A stretch of DNA of 64,000 bases from Microbulbifer pacificus. GTDB taxonomy: Bacteria; Pseudomonadota; Gammaproteobacteria; Pseudomonadales; Cellvibrionaceae. Where the stretch lies: positions 1,570,501-1,634,500 of the forward strand of contig NZ_CP137555.1 in the NCBI RefSeq assembly GCF_033723955.1, in the 5' to 3' direction. How positions within the stretch are numbered: the stretch's first letter is position 1; each line of letters opens with the position of its first letter. Positions 44,483 through 52,127 of this stretch are shown here, one piece after another. The notes beneath the pieces were generated by a model. That model did not search any database, was not told the DNA's origin, and was given only the letters and a program-made list of their open reading frames with translations. Both the position numbers and the translations under genes were made by a program.

Positions 44483-45293
44483 GTTCCACTCTCTTTTGCT
44501 GTAACTGCTCGAGCACATCCACCGCCGCCAGCGCCGGGCAATATCCCAGAGCCTCCGGCAGGCGGTAACTGCGACCGCTGTCGATATAACGCTTCAGCAC
44601 CGGGTGACGCTCGGCGAGATGGGCAATGGCAAAATCCTGTGCACCGCCGTAAAACACCAGCAGATCCGGTTCCAGTGCAATCACCTGCTCCAGGCTCACC
44701 CGCCCCAGTTGCTGGATGCCCTGCTGCGCCGCCAGATTGCTAAATCCCGCGCGGGTCAGCAGCTGGTGCTCCAGCATACCGCTGCCGTAAGTGATGTTGT
44801 TGGCGGACAGGATCAACGCCGTTGGATTCTCCGTTGTATCGGATTGCGGGTACTTCTCCAGCAGTGCGGACAACTGTTGTTTCTGCGCGAGCAACTGGGG
44901 CAGCGGCCCCAGAGTCTGCTCCAGCGCGTCCAGCTGGGTCTGCAATTGCTCCAGGCTGTAGGCATCGGGAATGCGCACGACGTTAAAGCCCAGCTGTTCC
45001 AACCGCGCTGCGGCGCGCTGCGCGCCAAACTGTCCGGTGAGTACCAGGTCGGGCTTCAGTGGCAGTAGCTCTTCTGCCTGGGCGCGGTTCAGGTAAATGT
45101 GTTCAGGCACTGGCGCGCGACGATATGGCGGCTGGCCCGAAAGCCAGGTGACGGAGACAATGTCTTTCGGCGGAACCCAACTCAGAAGTATCTGGTCGAG
45201 GCATAAATTCAGCGACGCCACCCGCGACTTGGCAAACGCCCCGGGGCAAAGTGCAAGGAGAATCAACAACAGGCTGCGAGACATAATCGTCAT
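44466..45293 (-). CDS. btuF: BtuF, periplasmic cobalamin-binding protein
   Basis: 275 residues from the ATG at 45293 (GGAGG 11 bases before). Signal peptide LLLILLALCPGAFA, then RVASLNLCLDQILLSWV and the helical-backbone binding fold of the BtuF/FepB class, with LKPDLVLTGQFGAQRAAARLEQLGFNVV and GRVSLEQVIALEPDLLVFY. It delivers B12 to BtuCD. Its 3' end overlaps btuC. No riboswitch was found upstream, so only btuB is under obvious B12 control. Family members for haem or siderophores look alike; neighbours decide the ligand. Confidence 0.9.
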   Translation of the reverse strand: MTIMSRSLLLILLALCPGAFAKSRVASLNLCLDQILLSWVPPKDIVSVTWLSGQPPYRRAPVPEHIYLNRAQAEELLPLKPDLVLTGQFGAQRAAARLEQLGFNVVRIPDAYSLEQLQTQLDALEQTLGPLPQLLAQKQQLSALLEKYPQSDTTENPTALILSANNITYGSGMLEHQLLTRAGFSNLAAQQGIQQLGRVSLEQVIALEPDLLVFYGGAQDFAIAHLAERHPVLKRYIDSGRSYRLPEALGYCPALAAVDVLEQLQQKRVELVQRP

Positions 45294-45475
45294 ACTTCGT
45301 TGCGCCTCCCTATGTTGGTTGTCCGTGTAATATTCCCCCGGCCAGGCCGGCCGCTGCGCCCAAACGGGGCTCACTGGTCACAACTTTTACACTGGCGCTG
45401 CATCCAAATCCTCCGGCGGATGCATCATACCGGCAGCAATCACTGAATGTGAATGATCACCAATGGAGAAGATTA

Positions 45476-45856
45476 ATGAACGAAGACACTCTCGCGCTGC
45501 TTATTCCCCTCGGCTTTTTCCTGCTCATTGGCATGTCGCTGTGGATGGTGTTGAACTTTCGTGCGAAACGAAACCTGGAAGTACAGCAAACCTTGCGCCT
45601 GGCACTGGACAAGGGTGTCGAGCTCCCGCCCAAACTGATTGAGCAGCTCGGAGCCAGCCAGCGCCACCCGCAACAGGATATGCGGCGCGGCATCGTCTGG
45701 ATGGCTTGCGCATTGGGCATGGCCTTGCTCGGTTTCTTTGTCCCGGATCCCAGTAACCAGGCTTTTTTGGCAATGCTTGGGGTCGCAGCAATACCATTCA
45801 GTATCGGTCTCGCCTATTTGGCCATGTATCACTTTTCCAAACCGCAGCCCGCCTGA
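45476..45856 (+). CDS. Small membrane protein (DUF6249-like)
   Basis: 126 residues from the ATG at 45476 (GGAGAAG upstream). One helix at the N terminus (LALLIPLGFFLLIGMSLWMVL), a cytoplasmic basic-to-polar segment with LRLALDKGVELPPKLIEQLG, and two C-terminal helices (IVWMACALGMALLGFFV and MLGVAAIPFSIGLAYLAMY). The layout matches small membrane proteins often encoded beside ECF sigma factors; none is present here. Function unknown. Divergent from btuF and convergent with radA. Confidence 0.8.
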   Translation: MNEDTLALLIPLGFFLLIGMSLWMVLNFRAKRNLEVQQTLRLALDKGVELPPKLIEQLGASQRHPQQDMRRGIVWMACALGMALLGFFVPDPSNQAFLAMLGVAAIPFSIGLAYLAMYHFSKPQPA

Positions 45857-45892
45857 GCATGGAGCACGGATCACAGGAAGTAGTGACAACGA

Positions 45893-47287
45893 TCAGCTCA
45901 TATCCAGCGCACTGAGCGCTTCCGCCAGCGTCTTCACCGCCACCATTTCCATGCCCGGCACATCGTTTTTCAGACGGTTGGCGGCGGGCACGATGGCCTT
46001 GCGGAAGCCGTGTTTGGCGGCTTCCCGCAAACGCTCCTGGCCGGACGGCACCGGGCGGATTTCACCGGCCAGTCCCACTTCACCGAAGATCATCAGATCA
46101 CGCGCCAACGGCCGGTTGCGGAAGCTGGACACCACTGCCATCAGCAGGGTGAGGTCGGCACTGGTTTCCACCACCTTCACGCCGCCCACCACATTGATGA
46201 ACACATCCTGGTCACCGACCAGCACACCGCCGTGGCGGTGGAGTACCGCCAGCAGCATGTTCAGACGGTTCTGGTCCAGCCCCACCGCCACCCGGCGCGG
46301 GTTGCCAAGGCTGCTGTCGTCCACCAGCGCCTGTAGTTCCACCAGCAGCGGGCGCGTGCCCTCCCACACCGACGTCACCACCGAGCCCGCGGCAATCTCG
46401 TCCGCGCGCTGCAGGAAGATCGCGGAGGGGTTGGCCACTTCCTTCAGGCCCTGTTCGGTCATCGCGAACACCCCCAGCTCGTTCACCGCGCCAAAGCGGT
46501 TTTTGTGTGCGCGCAAAGTGCGGAAGCGGGAATCGTGGGTACCCTCGAGCATGATGGAGCAGTCGATGATGTGCTCGAGCACCTTGGGGCCGGCGAGGGT
46601 GCCGTCCTTGGTGACGTGGCCCACCAGAATCAGCGCGGTGCCGGTTTGCTTGGCGAAGCGGGTGAGGTAGGCGGCGCTCTCGCGCACCTGTGCCACCGAG
46701 CCCGGTGCGGACTGCACCTCGGCCATGTGCATCACCTGGATCGAGTCCACCACCATCACCCTGGGTTTGACTTCGCCGGCGGTGAGACAGATCTGCTCCA
46801 CATTGGTCTCCGACAGCATCTGCAGGTGATCTGCGGGCAGACCCAGGCGTTTGGCCCGCATCGCCACCTGCTGCAGGGATTCTTCACCGGTCACATAGAG
46901 CGCCGGCAGTTTTTGCGAGAGGTGACACAGGGTTTGCAGTAGCACGGTGGATTTACCGGCGCCGGGATGGCCGCCAATCAGCACCACCGAACCCGGCACC
47001 AGGCCGCCGCCCAGCACGCGGTCCAGCTCACTGGCGTTGGTGGCAATACGGGGCAGCTCGCTGAGGTCGATCTCGGAAAGCTTTTGCACCTTGCCCTGCC
47101 CTGCGGCGCCGGCATAGCCGGACTGGGACGCGGTAAAGTTCGCCGCGCGGCTGTCGGTGTGTGCGGGGCCGAGGCGCACTTCACTCAGGCTGTTCCACGC
47201 CCCACAGGCGCCGCACTGCCCCGCCCATTTGCTGTAATCGGCGCCGCACTCGTTGCAGACAAAGGCAGTTTTGGATTTCTTGGACAA
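45893..47287 (-). CDS. radA: DNA repair protein RadA
   Basis: 464 residues from a TTG at 47287 (AAGGGG seven bases upstream), giving the family-typical start SKKSKTAFVCNECGADYSKW. Zinc finger CNECG ... CGACG, Walker A GGHPGAGKST, the RadA motif AHKNRFGAVNELGVFAM and a C-terminal Lon-like domain (LPAANRLKN). A branch-migration helicase in recombination repair. A TTG at 47311 would add eight residues. Confidence 0.96.
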   Translation of the reverse strand: MSKKSKTAFVCNECGADYSKWAGQCGACGAWNSLSEVRLGPAHTDSRAANFTASQSGYAGAAGQGKVQKLSEIDLSELPRIATNASELDRVLGGGLVPGSVVLIGGHPGAGKSTVLLQTLCHLSQKLPALYVTGEESLQQVAMRAKRLGLPADHLQMLSETNVEQICLTAGEVKPRVMVVDSIQVMHMAEVQSAPGSVAQVRESAAYLTRFAKQTGTALILVGHVTKDGTLAGPKVLEHIIDCSIMLEGTHDSRFRTLRAHKNRFGAVNELGVFAMTEQGLKEVANPSAIFLQRADEIAAGSVVTSVWEGTRPLLVELQALVDDSSLGNPRRVAVGLDQNRLNMLLAVLHRHGGVLVGDQDVFINVVGGVKVVETSADLTLLMAVVSSFRNRPLARDLMIFGEVGLAGEIRPVPSGQERLREAAKHGFRKAIVPAANRLKNDVPGMEMVAVKTLAEALSALDMS

Positions 47288-47505
47288 GGCTTTCCCCTTC
47301 CGGGCCTTCAAATTGAGAGGATGTCGCGACAGGCGAAATTACAAGCAGCATCCTGCGAAGGCGCTGAGTGTACCCCCACGAGGTCCTCAGCCAAAACCCG
47401 CCGAATTAGAAAGGGGACATCTACCTAGTCACCGGCTGGTTATGCGGTGGCAACAGCGGCCTGCAACACTTAGCATTGTTGAACCTTCCCGATTAGTTTG
47501 TGCCG

Positions 47506-48231
47506 ATGACACTTCCCGCAGTCTGGCTGCTTCGCAGCGACACCATTCCACCAGACAGTCCAGAGGCCCGGCATCTCGCCGCCCTGCTGTCCGTCGAAGA
47601 ACTCCAGCGCCGTGAGACTTACCGCAGCGCAGAGGCCCAGCATCAATTTCTTTTGAGTCGGGTGCTGCTGCGCAGCGTGCTCGGAAAAATCAGCGGCCGG
47701 TCGCCGGAAAGTCTCAGGTTTGACCGCCTGCCCAGTGGCAAGCCGCTGTTGGCGGACTTCCCGGAACTGCACTTCAGCCTAAGTCACAGCGGGCAATGGC
47801 TTGCGCTGGCGGTATCCTGCGAGGCACCCATCGGCATCGATATTGAACAACCCAGCAAACCGCGGGACTTTCTGCGTATCGCCCGTCACTACTTCCACCC
47901 CGAGGAATGTGCGCTGCTGGAATCGCCGCCCCTTGAGCTGATGCCCATGCACTTCTACCGCCTGTGGACCATGAAAGAGGCGTTCTTCAAGGCGCGGGGT
48001 ACCGGGATTTCGGAGGGGCTGGGACGGATTAATCTGGCCGAATTCCACCTCGGGCGGGGCGTGGCATTCGACAAGGACCTGCCGGATACCCACGATTCCT
48101 GGCAATTCTATTACTCAATGCACCCGCAGCCAGACACCACCCAATTGCATCTGGCCCTGGCCAGCACCGACCCGGCCGTCGGGGAGCTGCCTGCGGAGAG
48201 TATTCGCAGAGGTTTTGACTGGTCATCTTGA
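47506..48231 (+). CDS. 4'-phosphopantetheinyl transferase (Sfp type)
   Basis: 241 residues from the ATG at 47506 (a GTG two codons earlier is possible; no clear ribosome site). Sfp/HetI motifs: RLPSGKPLL, FSLSHSGQWLALAV, IGIDIEQPSKPRDF (magnesium Asp/Glu) and WTMKEAFFKARGTGI. It transfers phosphopantetheine from CoA to carrier proteins of PKS, NRPS or fatty-acid synthesis. No such megasynthase lies in the window, so its carrier partner is elsewhere. Confidence 0.93.
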   Translation: MTLPAVWLLRSDTIPPDSPEARHLAALLSVEELQRRETYRSAEAQHQFLLSRVLLRSVLGKISGRSPESLRFDRLPSGKPLLADFPELHFSLSHSGQWLALAVSCEAPIGIDIEQPSKPRDFLRIARHYFHPEECALLESPPLELMPMHFYRLWTMKEAFFKARGTGISEGLGRINLAEFHLGRGVAFDKDLPDTHDSWQFYYSMHPQPDTTQLHLALASTDPAVGELPAESIRRGFDWSS

Positions 48232-48307
48232 GACATTCACGGTCTGCGCCAATACACTGCAGCAGTTCTAGATTTCCCAGTGCTCAGTGATCGGTACAAG
48301 AAAGATA

Positions 48308-49039
48308 ATGAAACCCGCTTCTCTCTCCAGAAAGGTCCACAAGTGGCTGTTTCTGTTTGTCGGTATCCAGGCCCTGTTGTGGACCCTGAGTGGCGTCTAC
48401 ATGGTGGTCATGGACCTGGACTTCATCCATGGCGATCACCTGGTCCAGAACCTGCGCGAGCCACTGCCGGCAGACCGGGGTCAACTCACCCCCACCGCAG
48501 AACTGCTCGAACGCTTTCAGGGCGTGAAGTCGATCCGGCTCAAGGCACTGCAGACTGTCCCCCACTATGTGATTCACACCGATGACGGCGCACACCTGAT
48601 CGATGCCCGCAGCGGCAGCAAGGTGTCCCCCATCGACGGCGATCGCGCCCGCGCACTAGCGGAACACTACTACGCCGGCAGCCTGCCGGCATCTTCGGTC
48701 GTACTGATTGCAGAAAATCCGCCCCCAGAGATAGGCGCGCGAGCCCTGCCCCTGTGGCGGGTCAACTTTGACGACCGCTACGGCACCAGCTTTTACATCG
48801 ACCCGAATACCGGTGCGCTCGCCACCCGCCGCCACAATTACTGGCGCGCCTTCGATTTCTTCTGGATGCTGCACATCATGGATTACGAGGAGCGCGAGAA
48901 TATCCACAATCCGCTGCTGCTGACCGTGACCATCGTCAGCCTCACCGGGGTTCTCGCCGGCCTGATCCTGCTCTTCTACAGCTTCGGCCGCAGGAACAAA
49001 ACCGCCAGTACCACGGCGGCGGCAGGAGGTGCGCTATGA
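48308..49039 (+). CDS. PepSY-domain membrane protein
   Basis: 243 residues from the ATG at 48308. An N-terminal helix (KWLFLFVGIQALLWTLSGVYMVV) and a C-terminal helix (LLLTVTIVSLTGVLAGLILLFYSF) flank a periplasmic PepSY-like domain with PLWRVNFDDRYGTSFYIDPNTG. His residues in VHKWL and WMLHIMD beside the helices could bind haem. It is homologous along its length to the first ~230 residues of the next gene, whose ATG overlaps this stop (ATGA). Probably one half of a transmembrane electron-transfer pair. Confidence 0.85.
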   Translation: MKPASLSRKVHKWLFLFVGIQALLWTLSGVYMVVMDLDFIHGDHLVQNLREPLPADRGQLTPTAELLERFQGVKSIRLKALQTVPHYVIHTDDGAHLIDARSGSKVSPIDGDRARALAEHYYAGSLPASSVVLIAENPPPEIGARALPLWRVNFDDRYGTSFYIDPNTGALATRRHNYWRAFDFFWMLHIMDYEERENIHNPLLLTVTIVSLTGVLAGLILLFYSFGRRNKTASTTAAAGGAL

Positions 49040-50898
49040 ATTTCATCAAGATGGCGCACAAATGGCTGAGCCTCGTCATCGGTGTGCAGCTGGCACTGTG
49101 GCTGGCCAGCGGCCTCGCGTTCGCGCTGCTCGATTCCAATATCGTCAGCGGTCGCCATCTGGTGGAGCGCCAGCAGGCCGTGCCGATTCCCGGCAGCGAG
49201 CCGCTGGTATCTCATGGGGAGATTGCCCGGCACTATAGCGGCAGTACGATTTTCGATATCCGCCTGCAACCGGGGTTCGACCACCCGGTATACCGGGTGC
49301 AGACAGCGGAAGGGGTGGAATTGCGTGACGCGCTCAACGGCGATCCCTTGGTGATTGACGCCGCCATGGCAGTGGCCATCGCCGCGCGGGATTACGCTGG
49401 AGACGACAGCCTGATCGGCACCCCGACGCGCCTGCCACAGCCGAATTTGGAGTCCCGTGGTCACCCGGGGCCACTGTGGCGGGTCGACATCGCCGATGAT
49501 TACGGCACCAGCCTGTATATCTCGGCCGAGGACGGTCGTGTGCTCGAGCGCCGCAACGATACCTGGCGGCTGTTCGATATCTTCTGGATGCTGCACATCA
49601 TGGACTACACCGAGCGCCAGGATTTCAACAATCCGTTTGTTGTGGCCTTCGGTATCGGCGCCCTGCTGCTGTCCCTGTCCGGTTTTGTAATGCTGCTTAC
49701 CAGCTTTACCCGTCAGGAGTTCAATCTTGTTGCCAAGCTGCGCCGCAGCAAGGTGGTCGTGACGCTGCTCGACCCGGCGTCGACACCGGTGCAGGAGCTG
49801 GCGCTCGCCAATGGCGTCACCCTTTTCGACGGACTCGCCGCCAACGGTATCCAGCTGCCCTCCAACTGTGGTGGCGGCGGCAGCTGTGGCCTCTGCCAGG
49901 TGCAGCTGTCACCGGATGCGCCGATCAGCAACAGTGAGAGAGCCCAGCTTTCTGCCGGCGAGCTGGCATCCGGCATGCGCCTCGCCTGCCAGCAGCGCGC
50001 GACCGCGGCTACCCAACTGATACTCGACCAAAGCGTGCTGCAGGCCGACGCCTATACCGCCGAGGTTCTGGAAACGCGCTTTGTGACCCCGTTCATCAAG
50101 GAAATCTGGCTGGCCCCCCGGGGCCGCCGCCCGTTCGCGTTCCTCGCCGGTGGCTTCGTGCAGGTGGAAGTGCCCCCGCACACGCTGCGTCTGGCCGAGA
50201 CTCCGGTGGAAGAGCGCTTCCGCGGTGACTGGCAGCCCTGGCTCGACGCCGGTGGGGCCAATCATCACCAGGCCCTGCGCCGCTCCTACTCCATGGCCAA
50301 CGCGCCGGGAGAGTCCTCTTCCGCCGACGGTGCAGAAACCATCCTGCTGAATGTGCGTATCCAGCCACCCCCCGCGGGCAGCAATACACTGCCGGCGGGC
50401 GCCGGTTCCAGCTACATGTTTAGCCTGCAGCCCGGTGACCAGGTACAACTGCGCGGCCCCTTCGGCAGCTTCCGGGTACAGGACAGTGAGCGCGAGATCA
50501 TCCTGATCGGTGGCGGTGCCGGCATGGCACCACTGCGCTCGATGATCATCGACCAGCTGTGCAACTGCGGCACCCAGCGACCGATACATTTCTGGTATGG
50601 CGCGCGCAACCTGCGGGAAGTGTTTTACGCGGATGCGTTTGATGCGCTGGCGCGGACCCTCGAGAATTTCCACTGGCAGCTCGGATTGTCCGAGCCGCGC
50701 GCGGAAGACCAGTGGCAGGGTGCCACCGGCTATATCAGCGATATCGCCGCCGACACCTACCTGCGCCAGCATCCAGACCTGGGCAACTGCGAGTTCTACC
50801 TGTGCGGCCCGCCCACCATGCTGCGAGCGACGATCGCCATGCTCACCGGGCTCGGCGTGCGCGAGGAGCAAATCGCGTTTGACGATTTTGGTAGCTGA
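49036..50898 (+). CDS. PepSY membrane domain fused to 2Fe-2S ferredoxin and FAD/NAD(P)H reductase
   Basis: 620 residues. 1-230: PepSY module paralogous to the preceding protein (WRLFDIFWMLHIMDYTER). About 235-330: ferredoxin with the 2Fe-2S cluster Cys pattern SNCGGGGSCGLCQVQL and LACQQR. About 335-620: NqrF-like reductase with RRSYSMANAPGE (FAD), GGGAGMAPLRSM (NAD), FWYGARNLREVFY and LCGPPTMLRATIAML. It should pass electrons from NADH through FAD and 2Fe-2S to the membrane module. The neighbouring copper genes suggest a metal (cupric or ferric) reductase, which is inference. Confidence 0.9.
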   Translation: MNFIKMAHKWLSLVIGVQLALWLASGLAFALLDSNIVSGRHLVERQQAVPIPGSEPLVSHGEIARHYSGSTIFDIRLQPGFDHPVYRVQTAEGVELRDALNGDPLVIDAAMAVAIAARDYAGDDSLIGTPTRLPQPNLESRGHPGPLWRVDIADDYGTSLYISAEDGRVLERRNDTWRLFDIFWMLHIMDYTERQDFNNPFVVAFGIGALLLSLSGFVMLLTSFTRQEFNLVAKLRRSKVVVTLLDPASTPVQELALANGVTLFDGLAANGIQLPSNCGGGGSCGLCQVQLSPDAPISNSERAQLSAGELASGMRLACQQRATAATQLILDQSVLQADAYTAEVLETRFVTPFIKEIWLAPRGRRPFAFLAGGFVQVEVPPHTLRLAETPVEERFRGDWQPWLDAGGANHHQALRRSYSMANAPGESSSADGAETILLNVRIQPPPAGSNTLPAGAGSSYMFSLQPGDQVQLRGPFGSFRVQDSEREIILIGGGAGMAPLRSMIIDQLCNCGTQRPIHFWYGARNLREVFYADAFDALARTLENFHWQLGLSEPRAEDQWQGATGYISDIAADTYLRQHPDLGNCEFYLCGPPTMLRATIAMLTGLGVREEQIAFDDFGS

Positions 50899-50921
50899 TA
50901 CCGATTAACGTCTGGAACAGT

Positions 50922-50946
50922 GCTGTCGACTTGCCAAGTCGACAGC
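50922..50946. repeat. Inverted repeat between reductase and copL-like gene
   Basis: Perfect 11-bp arms GCTGTCGACTT (50922-50932) and AAGTCGACAGC (50936-50946) with a GCC loop, 24 bases after the reductase stop and 41 before the next ATG. There is no T run after it. It could be a terminator stem or an operator for the copper genes. Confidence 0.6.
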
Positions 50947-50986
50947 CAGCCCCTAACCTTCGACATCCATTTGAATATTGGCTGAC

Positions 50987-51427
50987 ATGCAGAAATTCAT
51001 CGCACGGTTCATGGCAATCATTCTGTTGCTGTCTGTCTTCGGACAGGTGGCAGCACAGCCGTGCGCGGACATGCATGCTCCCGCGGCCATGAATATGGCG
51101 GCCGAACCACTGGCTGCCGAGCCACATCACGGGCACACTGCCGAGCACGCCAGTGCTGGCAGTGCGCCGATGCCAGCCAACCACTGCGGCGATATGGCCT
51201 CTCCGCAGAAGGCGAAAGCCGACGCGCACTGCGCCGACATGTCCACGTCCACCAGCGATGACTGCGGCCAGGCCTGCACCTGCTGCCCAAGCCATTGTGC
51301 AACGGTATTGCCGCCCGCAGAGTCCACCGGGATCGCCCTGCCACGTACAACACACCCCATGACCTATACGGCGCTCGCCTCGTCCGCCGAGCCCGAGTCC
51401 GCCATCAAACCACCCAGGTCTGCCTGA
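50987..51427 (+). CDS. CopL-like periplasmic metal-binding protein
   Basis: 146 residues from the ATG at 50987. Signal peptide FMAIILLLSVFGQVAAQ, followed by a segment rich in Met, His and Cys (DMHAPAAMNMAAE, HHGHTAEHA, CTCCPSHCATVLPP). The composition and the position before copA and copB match the CopL proteins of Xanthomonas copLAB. It probably binds copper in the periplasm and may influence expression of the operon, as copL does there. The sequence is low-complexity, so the family call is moderate. Confidence 0.72.
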   Translation: MQKFIARFMAIILLLSVFGQVAAQPCADMHAPAAMNMAAEPLAAEPHHGHTAEHASAGSAPMPANHCGDMASPQKAKADAHCADMSTSTSDDCGQACTCCPSHCATVLPPAESTGIALPRTTHPMTYTALASSAEPESAIKPPRSA

Positions 51428-51583
51428 CCCGGGTAACCCGCGCCCCAGCTGGCGCGTTAATCCCCTCATAAATACTGCCAACTAGCGAGAGCACGCTGCT
51501 TCGCGGTTTTTGGCCCGCCCGCAGCCATGTTCCCGGAACCCGGCTGCACACCCGATACGAACAGAACACATCGAGAAAAACTT

Positions 51584-52120
51584 ATGAAACGGAATGTCTT
51601 TCTCGGCAGCCTCGCGATTGCCGTACTGATGACCCTGACCGCCTGTGCCAAGGCCGATCACGACCACGCGACTGACGACGATAACGGCCAGGCGGCGACG
51701 GTAAGCGCTCCGGCAGCGAGCGCCTCTGCCCTGACCACTTACAAGAGTGCCGCCTGCGGCTGCTGCAAACTGTGGGTTGAGCACGCCGGCAAACACGGTT
51801 TCGACGTCGACGCCCAGAATGTCGACGACCTGAATGCGGTGAAGGAAAAGTACCGCATAGCCCCTGAGTTCCAGTCCTGCCACACCAGCGTGTCGCCGAG
51901 CGGCTATGTTTTCGAGGGACACGTCCCGGCAAAACTGATCCGCCAGTTCCTGCAGAACCCGCCTGCCGGCGCGCGCGGCCTCGCGGTACCTGCAATGCCT
52001 CTCGGCAGCCCGGGAATGGAAGTCGGCGACCGCTTCACCCCGTACAAAGTGCTGCTGCTGCACAACGACGGCAGCACCTCCGTCTATGCCAGCATCGATC
52101 ATTTAGAACATCAGCACTGA
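51584..52120 (+). CDS. DUF411 metal-binding lipoprotein
   Basis: 178 residues from the ATG at 51584. Lipoprotein signal with lipobox LTAC, a His/Asp-rich HDHATDDD stretch, then the DUF411 domain: YKSAACGCCKLWVEHAGKHGF with the CGCC metal-type motif, CHTSVSPSGYVFEGHVPAKLI and PGMEVG. DUF411 proteins recur in copper-resistance loci and are thought to bind Cu in the periplasm. It ends seven bases before copA. Confidence 0.9.
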   Translation: MKRNVFLGSLAIAVLMTLTACAKADHDHATDDDNGQAATVSAPAASASALTTYKSAACGCCKLWVEHAGKHGFDVDAQNVDDLNAVKEKYRIAPEFQSCHTSVSPSGYVFEGHVPAKLIRQFLQNPPAGARGLAVPAMPLGSPGMEVGDRFTPYKVLLLHNDGSTSVYASIDHLEHQH

Positions 52121-52127
52121 GGTACCC

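Noticed and set aside
45294..45475. Second cobalamin riboswitch upstream of btuF
   Set aside because: I looked for GGTGCCC, the GCCxCCGCAAC box and the ACCGGCC block on both strands and found none in order.
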